64,000 nt of DNA from Vibrio gazogenes. GTDB lineage: Bacteria > Pseudomonadota > Gammaproteobacteria > Enterobacterales > Vibrionaceae. A program made the position numbers and the translations under genes. The stretch lies in contig NZ_CP018835.1 in NCBI RefSeq assembly GCF_002196515.1, positions 930,001 through 994,000 on the forward strand. The letters run 5' to 3'. This document shows positions 1 to 7,931 of the stretch, one piece after another. Position 1 is the stretch's first letter, and every line of letters starts with the position of its first letter. The notes beneath the pieces are model-generated. The model saw nothing but the letters and a program-made list of their open reading frames with translations, did not search any database and had not been told where the DNA came from.

Positions 1-1616
1 AGCCCGCTCAAGATCCCAATGAGTGAATCGGATGAACCATCAGCCCCCAGCGCATAATAGAACAACACGGTTTCGGCACCTTCACGGTAAACGGCTAAAA
101 AGCTGGCGAACCACAGACCGGCAATAGAACCGGCGGTGAGTGAGCGGGATAATTTATTTTCGAGATACTGTTTCCAATGGGTTGCTTCCACTTTCGACAA
201 CAACCAGTAACTCATCATAAACAGCACCACAACCGCAATCAGCATGGTGATACCTTCCAGCATTTCTCGACTTGCGCCAGCATTAGTAAACAGCCACTGG
301 AACAGGGCCGCAGTGATCAGACTGCATATCACGCCCACCACGACGGAATTTTTGATGATATAGAGTTTGTCAGTATGCTCGTTCTTGACCAGATAAGCGG
401 TAATGGCCGCGACGATCAGTAACGCTTCCAAACCTTCACGCAGAATGATAGTGAGGCTGGCAATAAACATTGCCCAAATTCCCTGACGACTGCCTCCCAA
501 CAGACTAGCACCTTGATCCAACTGACGACTCAATGCCTGTTGTTGCGCCTGAATATCAACCAGTTCAGAACGGGCTTTCATCAGACTCACAATGCGAGTG
601 AAGTAACCTTCCAGTTCAGATTTCAGCGCGCTGTCCCGAGCACCAATGGCATTTTCCATTCCGGTCGATTCAAAGCGATCAAAATACGTATCCTGAACCG
701 CTATCATCGCATCAGCAATCTGACCTTGTTGGTAGAGATCAACCGCTTGAGCGATAGCTGCATCAATACCGGTGATCACCGCTTGCCAGTCTTGCTTAAC
801 GCCTGAATGTTCATCTTCCTGAGTCTGTTGCTGATCATCACGAGTCGCAGGCAGACCGGGGAGATCATCTTTCAACCCTTGGGTCAGCGTGGCAACCTGA
901 TAACCAAATGCGACCAAATGCTGCATGGTGTATGGCTGTTCCGCCAAATCAATCATAGCTTTGAACATGTCATTATATTGCGCAGCCTTGGTACCGGAAC
1001 GATTCAGGCGGATTGCGGTTTCCAGGTCAGAGTTTTTATAACCATCAAATTGTGCCTGTCGTATCAGCTTCGCTGCGGCTTCCCGCTTTGCCTGCTGCGC
1101 CTGTTCTGTTTCAGCCTGAATTGAGGTGCGATAACTGGCTAAACCTTGGTTGACCAGCCGTTCAATGGTCAGAACTTGCTCTCGCCAGTAAGGGAGAATT
1201 GACGCATGATGGATGTCCGCGGTTTCTGCGACTAACTGTGTTCCTGACTCCAGAATAGCAGGAACCGATGCGATTTGAGTTTTGAGCCAATCGACGTTGT
1301 CCTTCACGTCACCAAGCGATGCCTGATTGCCAATCATCTTCCGAATCTCACCAAATCTAGCCTCTAGCTGATACGCGTATTTCTGGGAATAATTAATTCG
1401 GATTGGGCCTTCCAGACCTTCAAACACTTCAAAATATGCCATTTGCACCGTGCGCTTCGCTTGTAAAGCATCACCATGCATATAAAGTTGCACCGCTTCA
1501 TCCAGACGCGTATTGATATCATCCGCAGCAGCCTGATAGTCAAGTACCGCAGCTGCAACAGAGTAATGAAAAGTAAAAATCGTCGTAATAATGAAAAGCT
1601 TTACCAGCTTTAACAT
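1..1616 (-). CDS. FTR1-family iron permease, 3' end cut by window edge
   Basis: High-affinity iron permease of the FTR1/EfeU family in the inner membrane. About 538 codons are visible; the C-terminus lies beyond position 1. The protein starts with a hydrophobic signal-like segment (about residues 1-22), then a long charged, helical periplasmic-type region (to about residue 380), then membrane helices. The family hallmark REGLE lies near residue 393 and a second copy, REGAE, near residue 508; these acidic motifs are the iron-binding signature of FTR1 proteins. The start at 1616 has AGGA nine bases upstream; an in-frame ATG at 1625 would sit directly on that AGGA. A Fur-box-like site lies upstream. 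No EfeO or EfeB partner is visible; it could lie outside the window. Family assignment is firm; the exact metal is inferred. Confidence 0.88.
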   Translation of the reverse strand, partial: MLKLVKLFIITTIFTFHYSVAAAVLDYQAAADDINTRLDEAVQLYMHGDALQAKRTVQMAYFEVFEGLEGPIRINYSQKYAYQLEARFGEIRKMIGNQASLGDVKDNVDWLKTQIASVPAILESGTQLVAETADIHHASILPYWREQVLTIERLVNQGLASYRTSIQAETEQAQQAKREAAAKLIRQAQFDGYKNSDLETAIRLNRSGTKAAQYNDMFKAMIDLAEQPYTMQHLVAFGYQVATLTQGLKDDLPGLPATRDDQQQTQEDEHSGVKQDWQAVITGIDAAIAQAVDLYQQGQIADAMIAVQDTYFDRFESTGMENAIGARDSALKSELEGYFTRIVSLMKARSELVDIQAQQQALSRQLDQGASLLGGSRQGIWAMFIASLTIILREGLEALLIVAAITAYLVKNEHTDKLYIIKNSVVVGVICSLITAALFQWLFTNAGASREMLEGITMLIAVVVLFMMSYWLLSKVEATHWKQYLENKLSRSLTAGSIAGLWFASFLAVYREGAETVLFYYALGADGSSDSLIGILSG

Positions 1617-1658
1617 AACAAACATCCTGCGAGAACAATCACAAATAAAAATACTAAC

Positions 1659-1677
1659 GAAAATAATTATCATTAAC
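1659..1677 (-). promoter_or_regulatory. Fur box upstream of the FTR1 permease
   Basis: The 19-mer GAAAATAATTATCATTAAC matches the classical Fur consensus GATAATGATAATCATTATC at 15 of 19 positions and lies about 45 bases before the permease start codon. Iron-dependent repression of an iron permease by Fur is the expected logic; binding itself is inferred. Confidence 0.65.
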
Positions 1678-1846
1678 AACAGAAAAGTTTTGTTACATTT
1701 GAAATGTTACATTCGGAAATGGATGCAGAGAGGAAATATTAAGTGATTGTTTATCTATGCGGTTATTCATGCAGGTCACGTTCTGAATCTAAATCAGATT
1801 TCAAAACCGTGTTAGAACAATGGATACAACTCAGAAAAGAAGGGAC

Positions 1847-1870
1847 AAAAGCCAGAACATACTGGCTTTT
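1847..1870. terminator. Hairpin terminator, possibly bidirectional
   Basis: A perfect 9-bp stem AAAAGCCAG / CTGGCTTTT with a 6-base loop. The T run after the stem on either strand makes it a candidate terminator for the minus-strand winged-helix gene that ends at 2049. Confidence 0.5.
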
Positions 1871-2048
1871 AGGCTTGCGTATTATCACCCCACAACCAAG
1901 GATAACCGTCAGCTGATTCTGCCAAGAATATCAATTCGAATATGACCCTCGCTGCCTTTGACAGGCTCGAGCAGAGGGGCCATAAACCATCTTGACTCTG
2001 TTGATTTTCATACAGTAAAGCGCGATGAAACGATATCCGTTTCCCGCT

Positions 2049-2336
2049 CTAAAGGGATTTACCCAGACTGGCGGCTATATCATCCTGACGTTCGACGATC
2101 CATTGACTATCAAATGGCCCCCAATCGGACAACCGATAGTACCCGTCATTGTGTCGTCTTCCGTCTTGGATAAACATGAGTTGAATACCGATCGCCGGTA
2201 ATGCTTTCAACACATCCTGAATTGTGCGACGAGGCCACCCGGTATGTTCAATTAATCTGGGGACATTTGGCCTGTCTAAATTTTCAACCAAGTAGGCTAG
2301 ATAAAGCCTTCTTGCAAAAACAGGACTCAATTCCAT
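2049..2336 (-). CDS. Small winged-helix DNA-binding protein, function unknown
   Basis: A 95-residue protein that I recognise as a conserved small winged-helix family in vibrios (it resembles Pfam HTH_43), without an assigned regulon. Residues 20-45 contain the helix-turn-helix core with the motif TGWPRRTIQDVL; the tail has the GRRHNDGYY and WGPF motifs. The start at 2336 was chosen because AGGAGG lies five bases upstream; a GTG six bases further up would overlap that ribosome site. It stands alone between the iron permease and yffB. A DNA-binding role is inferred from the fold only. Confidence 0.72.
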   Translation of the reverse strand: MELSPVFARRLYLAYLVENLDRPNVPRLIEHTGWPRRTIQDVLKALPAIGIQLMFIQDGRRHNDGYYRLSDWGPFDSQWIVERQDDIAASLGKSL

Positions 2337-2540
2337 TGACACCTCCTATTCACGTGCCAACCCATTATTTCGGTTTTCACACAAAGAGTGTTGCGTTCGA
2401 TCAATAACTTCATTTTTATCTGTCACTCGATGAATAAAATACCTCTCACATCAATCGAGCTGACGGTAAATCATGACTTTGTCAGCGCACTCACTTCCTG
2501 CTACGATGCGCTCACAGCCTGCTCTAATTTGAGGAATCAT

Positions 2541-2888
2541 ATGACCATTACGCTTTATGGCATCCCCAACTGCGACACAATAAAAAAAGCACGTCGCTGG
2601 TTAGATGCTGAAAATATCGAATATCGTTTTCACGATTTCCGTAAAGACGGCATCCATGCCGAACTCGTTGAAGAATTTTGTCAGAATTTAGAATGGGACA
2701 AGGTTGTCAATAAACGAGGCACAACCTATCGACAACTGACGCAAGCACAAAAAGACAGTTTAAACAGTACAACCGTGATTCCTCTGTTGGTTGAATACCC
2801 GGCAATGATCAAACGCCCGGTTTTGGTGGTCAACAACACCTTCCACCTTGGTTTTTCTCCTGAACAATACTCTGAGATATTTGCATAG
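2541..2888 (+). CDS. yffB: ArsC/Spx-family protein YffB
   Basis: A 115-residue thioredoxin-fold protein of the ArsC/Spx family. The N-terminus has GIPNCDT with a single Cys at residue 11 (no CxxC), followed by the family's KRG and IKRPVLV motifs. In related bacteria yffB sits directly before dapE, as here (14 bases between stop and start). The open frame extends further upstream, but ATG 2541 is preceded by GAGGA and gives the usual family length. YffB proteins are thought to be glutathione-linked reductases; the physiological substrate is unknown. A second ArsC-like protein lies at 12934. Confidence 0.85.
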   Translation: MTITLYGIPNCDTIKKARRWLDAENIEYRFHDFRKDGIHAELVEEFCQNLEWDKVVNKRGTTYRQLTQAQKDSLNSTTVIPLLVEYPAMIKRPVLVVNNTFHLGFSPEQYSEIFA

Positions 2889-2902
2889 AAAGGAACAAAT
2901 GG

Positions 2903-4039
2903 ATGAGCGATAGTCCGGTACTCGCCCTTGCTAAAGAATTAATTTGTCGTCGTTCGGTTACACCTGAAGACGCAGGATGCCAAGACTTAATGATAGAGCG
3001 ACTTAAAGCGCTCGGCTTTGACGTCGAAATCATGGTTTTTGAAGACACGACCAACTTTTGGGCCCGACGAGGAACACAGGCCCCTCTATTTGCCTTTGCC
3101 GGCCATACAGATGTTGTGCCTGCCGGAAAAGCAGAATTATGGCATACCCCGCCATTTGAACCGACCGTCATTGATGACTATCTGCATGGCCGAGGCGCAG
3201 CAGACATGAAAGGGTCTCTTGCTTGTATGATTGTTGCGGTTGAGCGCTTTATTGCAGCACATCCTGACCATCAAGGGTCGATTGCATTTCTGATCACATC
3301 GGATGAGGAAGGCCCGTTTATCAATGGGACAACACGGGTTGTCGATACCTTGATGGCACGGGATGAAATCATTGATATGTGTATTGTCGGTGAACCCTCC
3401 AGCACCCATGCCGTCGGTGATGTGGTCAAAAATGGCCGTCGAGGTTCGTTGACCGGTGACTTAGTCGTCAAAGGCATTCAAGGCCATGTCGCCTATCCTC
3501 ATTTAGCCAATAACCCGGTCCATCAAGCACTGCCAGCATTGACCGAACTTGCTGCGATTCAATGGGATGAAGGCAATGCATTTTTCCCGCCGACGAGCTT
3601 TCAGATTCCCAATGTACATGCGGGAACTGGTGCATCCAATGTGATTCCGGGTGAATTCCATGTCCAATTTAACTTCCGCTACAGTACCGAGCTGACAGCA
3701 GAAGAGATTCAACATCGTGTGCACTCCATATTTGATGCCCATGGTCTGGACTATGATCTGAAATGGACATTGAACGGTAAACCGTTTTTAACTGAGGCCG
3801 GTAGCCTTGTGGAAGCCGTCACCAAATCTGTCAGCCAGATCAACCATAAAGACCCGGCACTGCTTACAACCGGCGGAACCTCCGACGGGCGGTTTATTGC
3901 TCAGATGGGCGCACAGGTTGTTGAACTCGGCCCGGTCAATGCGACAATTCACAAAGTCAATGAATGTGTCAGTATTCCTGACCTTGAGAAATTGACCGAT
4001 ATGTATCAACATACCTTGAACAACTTACTGGCCCGATGA
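2903..4039 (+). CDS. dapE: Succinyl-diaminopimelate desuccinylase
   Basis: Cytoplasmic M20-family dinuclear zinc hydrolase of 378 residues that removes succinate from N-succinyl-LL-2,6-diaminopimelate in the lysine and meso-DAP pathway, feeding peptidoglycan synthesis. Visible metal and catalytic residues: H68 and D70 in GHTDVV, D101 in AADMKG, the E135/E136 pair in SDEEGP, E164 in GEPSS, and a C-terminal His in NATIHKVNE. The central lid domain (about 180-290) is present. AAGGA precedes the start. It forms a tight plus-strand cluster with yffB and the next two genes. Confidence 0.96.
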   Translation: MSDSPVLALAKELICRRSVTPEDAGCQDLMIERLKALGFDVEIMVFEDTTNFWARRGTQAPLFAFAGHTDVVPAGKAELWHTPPFEPTVIDDYLHGRGAADMKGSLACMIVAVERFIAAHPDHQGSIAFLITSDEEGPFINGTTRVVDTLMARDEIIDMCIVGEPSSTHAVGDVVKNGRRGSLTGDLVVKGIQGHVAYPHLANNPVHQALPALTELAAIQWDEGNAFFPPTSFQIPNVHAGTGASNVIPGEFHVQFNFRYSTELTAEEIQHRVHSIFDAHGLDYDLKWTLNGKPFLTEAGSLVEAVTKSVSQINHKDPALLTTGGTSDGRFIAQMGAQVVELGPVNATIHKVNECVSIPDLEKLTDMYQHTLNNLLAR

Positions 4040-4040
4040 T

Positions 4041-4724
4041 ATGACGCCTGCGCAATTAACCGGAAAAAGTGAGCAACATCTGCAAGCATGTCTTGTGGAC
4101 AGTAAGACCTTCCTGATCCATCGGCAGGTCGCTCAAGATTTTTTTGCGTTGAAACAGGCGGCTCACCAAGCAGGATTCCAGTTACAGATTGCCAGTGGAT
4201 TCCGTGATTTTCACAAGCAGCTTTCTATCTGGAATCTAAAATTCTCAGGAGAACGGCCGCTGCTCGATTCACAAAGTCGTCCGCTTGATGCTTCAAACAT
4301 GCCAGCACAAGAAAAAGTTCTGGCAATTTTACGCTGGTCTGCCCTTCCCGGAGCCAGTCGGCATCATTGGGGCACAGACTTTGATGTGTATGACAGAAAT
4401 GCGCTACCCGCCAATGAATCCCTACGTCTGGAACCCTGGGAATATCAATCCGGTCATCAGGCTCATTTTTCGACGTGGTTAACCAAGCATCTTTCTCAAT
4501 TTGGCTTTTTCCGGCCGTATCAACGGGATCGGGGTGGCGTGTCGATCGAACCGTGGCATATCAGTCATCATCTGATTGCAACACAATGTCTCAATCAGAT
4601 GTCACCTGATATTATTTTTCAGGCATTGGCTGATGAATCGATCGCAGGCAAAGACACGATCCACAAAATGATCCATACTATCTACACCCAATTTGTCATC
4701 AATGTCGAGCAGAACGGTGCATAA
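4041..4724 (+). CDS. VanY-like M15-family peptidase (D-Ala-D-Ala carboxypeptidase family)
   Basis: A 227-residue protein with the M15B zinc peptidase signature: H108 and D115 in SRHHWGTDFD, then E170 and H173 in EPWH. R55 in SGFRDF fits the substrate-binding arginine of VanY-type enzymes. The family trims D-alanine from cell-wall peptides. No obvious signal peptide is visible at the N-terminus, so an intracellular or tightly localised role is possible. The start follows the dapE stop by one base, suggesting translational coupling. Exact substrate unknown. Confidence 0.85.
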   Translation: MTPAQLTGKSEQHLQACLVDSKTFLIHRQVAQDFFALKQAAHQAGFQLQIASGFRDFHKQLSIWNLKFSGERPLLDSQSRPLDASNMPAQEKVLAILRWSALPGASRHHWGTDFDVYDRNALPANESLRLEPWEYQSGHQAHFSTWLTKHLSQFGFFRPYQRDRGGVSIEPWHISHHLIATQCLNQMSPDIIFQALADESIAGKDTIHKMIHTIYTQFVINVEQNGA

Positions 4725-4725
4725 C

Positions 4726-4917
4726 ATGGATTTCCTAGCCTCCCCTTGGTTCATTATCACTGTCGTTATCAGCATCATTATTGGAAACATTGCCGCACTC
4801 AAATACCTGACGCCCAAAAATCTCGATAAGCTGAAAAAGAAACAAGGAAATGATTTGGATCGATTGATCGAGTTAGATAAAAAGCATCAACAAGAGATCA
4901 AAAAAAGGGATGAATAA
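4726..4917 (+). CDS. Small DUF2897-type membrane protein
   Basis: A 63-residue protein: one N-terminal transmembrane helix (about residues 6-24) followed by a highly charged, lysine- and glutamate-rich tail likely to be cytoplasmic. It resembles the DUF2897 family, which is found in this position in vibrios. The ATG at 4726 is one base after the stop of the M15 peptidase; a longer upstream start would overlap that gene. Function unknown. Its stop codon lies inside the terminator hairpin that follows. Confidence 0.75.
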   Translation: MDFLASPWFIITVVISIIIGNIAALKYLTPKNLDKLKKKQGNDLDRLIELDKKHQQEIKKRDE

Positions 4918-4928
4918 TCATCCCTTTT
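4903..4928. terminator. Bidirectional terminator between the dapE cluster and bamC
   Basis: An 11-bp perfect stem AAAAGGGATGA / TCATCCCTTTT around a 4-base loop, with A and T runs on both sides, between convergent genes. It overlaps the last codons of the small DUF2897 gene. Confidence 0.8.
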
Positions 4929-4944
4929 CATCATCAATCACAGT

Positions 4945-5967
4945 CTAGTGCGATTGATGAAACAATGCCGATAACGCGGTAGAAAACGCTTTAAGCTTCT
5001 CTTCAGTCACAGGCTTATCACCCTTACCAGTGATATTAATTGACGTCCGGTTACCTAAATCTCCCAGCAATAATGTGTATGTGCCGCCATCAAGAGAAAC
5101 AGGAGCAACATCCAGTTTTTGCCAGACTTCATCGTCCGGTTGACTGAATTTAACTTTTATCGTGCCTTGAGAACGGTTGCGATCTTCGACACTAAAGCCA
5201 ATCTTCGCTAAGGCATCAGGCAGGCGTTGCCACATATTGTCATATGGTGTTCTGGCTATCACTACAGGCAAACCACTTCGATCCGCTCCCATGGCAACAG
5301 CAATCTGTTGAGCCATTTGACGCGATTTTCTCGCCGCTTCTTCCTGAGCCTGTTGATCATATTGCATCGTAATCGCATTCGCCATGATCACGGTGTAACG
5401 ATTCTGAATGTAAATTGCCTTTTCTGCCGCTGAACCACTCTGCTGCATATCCAGCAAAGAGACCTGAATACCGTACTTTTTCCCTTGTTGTAAACGGGTA
5501 TAACGATATCTCGCTTTCACGGGTGCCACTTCATCTTCTGCTGACCATGATATCCAAGCGGTATCGATCAGTGATGGGCGAGACTGCGAACGTGCGACTT
5601 GATGCTGCTCTAAATACTGTGAAATAACATGCCAGATTTCATCCGCAAGCTGCGGCTGCACCGTCCAGAACGTCACCTGATTCTTATCACTATCGACCCG
5701 GACACCCGGGATCAAAGTCAATACGGACTGAGGCGGACGAATATCCACTTGCTCCCCCAATCCACCCTGATATTTTCCATCAGGAATATCATAATTGTGG
5801 TAGCGCTGTAATTCAGCATCCTGAGGCATTTTCCAAGCCGTGGATAATTTTGCGTTTAAATAATCAAAGTCGCCTTCTGCAGTTTGTCGTGTCAACGCAC
5901 TATCAGAACATCCAGACATCAAAAATACAGCCAGTGAACTACAAACCAGCTGATTGAAAAATTTCAT
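4945..5967 (-). CDS. bamC: Outer membrane assembly lipoprotein BamC (NlpB)
   Basis: A 340-residue lipoprotein: signal peptide with lipobox MSGC (Cys20), an unstructured N-terminal stretch that in the family contacts BamD, and two helix-grip domains (about 95-210 and 220-335). BamC is a subunit of the BAM complex that folds beta-barrel proteins into the outer membrane. It lies directly downstream of dapA on the same strand, 100 bases away, the same dapA-bamC pairing seen in enterobacteria. bepA at 11455 acts in the same assembly pathway. Confidence 0.93.
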   Translation of the reverse strand: MKFFNQLVCSSLAVFLMSGCSDSALTRQTAEGDFDYLNAKLSTAWKMPQDAELQRYHNYDIPDGKYQGGLGEQVDIRPPQSVLTLIPGVRVDSDKNQVTFWTVQPQLADEIWHVISQYLEQHQVARSQSRPSLIDTAWISWSAEDEVAPVKARYRYTRLQQGKKYGIQVSLLDMQQSGSAAEKAIYIQNRYTVIMANAITMQYDQQAQEEAARKSRQMAQQIAVAMGADRSGLPVVIARTPYDNMWQRLPDALAKIGFSVEDRNRSQGTIKVKFSQPDDEVWQKLDVAPVSLDGGTYTLLLGDLGNRTSINITGKGDKPVTEEKLKAFSTALSALFHQSH

Positions 5968-6067
5968 TCATACTCCTACACGAAAACCAATGCTTGGTTC
6001 CGTACAATAATTCTCGTACAACGATTGCCGTCCCATGATGCTGGCACAGCAATCAAACCTCAAAAAC

Positions 6068-6946
6068 CTATAGTAATCCGGCAGAAGCCAATGCCTGTAA
6101 TACTATCGGTTGATTGGGCTCTGATAATTCTGTCATGGGTAAACGTAACGAGCCACCATCAATCAATCCCATTTTATGGGCCGCCCATTTCACTGGGATC
6201 GGGCTCGACTCAACAAACAGATTTTTATGTAAACCCATTAATTTTTCATTCAACGCTTCAGCGGCATCAAACTGCCCGTCCAAGGCAAGATGAACCATCT
6301 GTGCCATTGCTGCTGCCGCAACATTGTTGGTCACGGAAATGACACCATGACCACCCAACTTGATAAATTCCAATCCAGTCGAATCATCACCGCTCAGTAA
6401 GACAAAGTCTTCTCCGCAAAGTTCACGATGTTTCGCAACCCGGCTCAAATCACCGGTCGCATCTTTAATACCGATAATGTTCTTCATTTCAGCTAAGCGC
6501 GCAACTGTTTCCGGCTGCATATCCACCGCGGTACGGCCCGGTACGTTATATAAAATCAGCGGGATATCGGTCTCTTCTGCAATGGCTTTATAGTGAAGGA
6601 ACAAACCTTCTTGCGTTGGTTTGTTGTAATAAGGTGTGACACTTAAGAACCCGGAAATACCGGTATTACACAACAGACGGCTAAATGTCAGAGATTCATG
6701 TGTGGCATTCGCACCTGTTCCGGCAATCACAGGAATACGGCCTTGTGCATACTCAACCGTTTTTGAGACAACTTTGACATGCTCTTCAATAGTCAGTGTT
6801 GCAGATTCTCCAGTGGTGCCAACGGATACAATCGCATCGGTTCCAGCATCTACATGAAAATCGACCAATTTTTTGAGACTTCCGTAGTCTACTTCTCCAT
6901 CGCTATCAAAAGGGGTAATTAGTGCGACTATACTTCCAGAAAACAT
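6068..6946 (-). CDS. dapA: 4-hydroxy-tetrahydrodipicolinate synthase
   Basis: A 292-residue class I aldolase with a TIM-barrel fold that condenses pyruvate with aspartate semialdehyde, the first committed step to DAP and lysine. Visible motifs: the TTGES loop near residue 44, the NVPGR segment with the active-site loop near 135, and the Schiff-base lysine near residue 162 in GIKDATGD. The frame is open further upstream, but the ATG at 6946 has GGAG in good position and yields the standard length. A perfect 11-bp inverted repeat sits about 70 bases before the start. Confidence 0.96.
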   Translation of the reverse strand: MFSGSIVALITPFDSDGEVDYGSLKKLVDFHVDAGTDAIVSVGTTGESATLTIEEHVKVVSKTVEYAQGRIPVIAGTGANATHESLTFSRLLCNTGISGFLSVTPYYNKPTQEGLFLHYKAIAEETDIPLILYNVPGRTAVDMQPETVARLAEMKNIIGIKDATGDLSRVAKHRELCGEDFVLLSGDDSTGLEFIKLGGHGVISVTNNVAAAAMAQMVHLALDGQFDAAEALNEKLMGLHKNLFVESSPIPVKWAAHKMGLIDGGSLRLPMTELSEPNQPIVLQALASAGLL

Positions 6947-7014
6947 GTCTTTCTCCATAAGTTGACTCTCACTGCATGGTACTGTAAGGATACTGAGAAA
7001 CACAAGTGAATAAG

Positions 7015-7041
7015 TTCTCTTATTTGAGTAAAATAAGAGAA
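7015..7041. repeat. Perfect 11-bp inverted repeat upstream of dapA
   Basis: TTCTCTTATTT and AAATAAGAGAA separated by five bases. It could be an operator for dapA or a transcript hairpin; there is no T run after it on either strand, so it is not a standard terminator. Confidence 0.6.
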
Positions 7042-7223
7042 TCTATCCAAATGATTTATCGGTATTGTTGCTTGATGTTTCTGGACATATTTGCCTAGAT
7101 GAATCGAGTCTCAGCTTTCTTGCAGTCTGACTTGAGTCTCTTTCACTCTCAGGGTATAAAATCCCGAGAGTATAAGCGTGCCGCCATCAGGCCATCCACG
7201 AGAGTGCGGCCACCCAACAGAAC

Positions 7224-7255
7224 AATTTGTTATTGATAAAATTTGTTATTGATAA
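7224..7255. repeat. Tandem 16-bp duplication upstream of bcp
   Basis: The unit AATTTGTTATTGATAA occurs twice head-to-tail without a gap, about 95 bases before the bcp start. It looks like a recent slippage duplication in a leader or promoter. Confidence 0.85.
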
Positions 7256-7349
7256 ACAGACACACTCTAACGATATAACAACACAAAACAGGACGTCGCT
7301 AACGATACGACGCCATATCACTTAAATTGAGAGAGTAAGGACCAAAATC

Positions 7350-7814
7350 ATGACAATCGAAGCTGGACAAACTGCCCCAGATTTCACCCTCAATGACCAA
7401 GATGAGAACCAGGTAACGCTCTCCGAGCTGCAAGGAAAGAAAGTCTTGATCTACTTCTATCCACGCGCTTCAACACCAGGCTGTACCGTTCAGGCGCAAG
7501 GGCTGCGTGATACAAAAGCTGAGCTAGATGCCCATGACGTCGTTATTCTTGGGATCAGCCCGGATACACCGAAGAAGCTGACTAACTTTATTAACAAACA
7601 AGCACTTAACTTCACCCTACTCGCTGATGAAGATCACGCAGTTTGTGAAAAATACGGTGTTTGGCAACTCAAAAAGTTCATGGGTCGTGAAAACATGGGC
7701 GTCGTCAGAACAAGCTTTTTGATCAATGAATCAGGTGAAATTGAGCATGTATTTAGCAAGTTCAAGACGAAAGATCACCATCAAGTCGTATTGGATTACC
7801 TCAACGGTAAATAA
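7350..7814 (+). CDS. bcp: Thioredoxin-dependent peroxiredoxin Bcp (PrxQ type), lacking the usual resolving Cys
   Basis: A 154-residue peroxiredoxin that reduces hydrogen peroxide and organic hydroperoxides in the cytoplasm. The peroxidatic Cys45 is present in TPGCTVQ, with the PxxxT/SxxC active-site pattern. In the E. coli protein the resolving Cys is five residues later (Cys50); here residue 50 is Gln. The only other Cys is C99 in HAVCEKYG, a position also present in E. coli Bcp and not its main resolving residue. The enzyme may therefore work by a 1-Cys mechanism. GAGAG precedes the start; a terminator follows. Confidence 0.94.
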   Translation: MTIEAGQTAPDFTLNDQDENQVTLSELQGKKVLIYFYPRASTPGCTVQAQGLRDTKAELDAHDVVILGISPDTPKKLTNFINKQALNFTLLADEDHAVCEKYGVWQLKKFMGRENMGVVRTSFLINESGEIEHVFSKFKTKDHHQVVLDYLNGK

Positions 7815-7875
7815 CCCCTCGCTTAAAACGCCCAGCCCAATCGGTGGCAAAAGAACCGAGAGCTACCAATGTAAA

Positions 7876-7899
7876 AATGCCAGCCTGACGGCTGGCATT
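7876..7899. terminator. Terminator between bcp and the chemoreceptor gene
   Basis: A 10-bp perfect stem AATGCCAGCC / GGCTGGCATT with a TGAC loop, between convergent genes, so it may serve both. Confidence 0.75.
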
Positions 7900-7931
7900 A
7901 TGCTCGCTAAATATCATCATTTAATCACAAA

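Larger units (their letters stand above)
1617..2048. other. Intergenic region between the iron permease and the winged-helix gene
   Basis: It holds the Fur-box-like site (1659-1677), a T/A-rich promoter stretch for the permease, and a hairpin at 1847-1870. I see no convincing gene; short open frames here lack a ribosome site or run through the hairpin. Confidence 0.6.
6947..7349. other. 403-bp intergenic region between divergent dapA and bcp
   Basis: No gene is supported here. It contains an 11-bp perfect inverted repeat (7015-7041), a second imperfect dyad ACTCTC-a-GGG / CCC-GAGAGT at 7145-7171, and a 16-bp tandem duplication (7224-7255). In several gammaproteobacteria gcvR lies between dapA and bcp; it is absent here. 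Confidence 0.7.

Noticed and set aside
1743..1960. Short open frame starting GTG after the permease promoter
   Set aside because: No ribosome site, and a 9-bp hairpin lies inside it; no recognisable protein.
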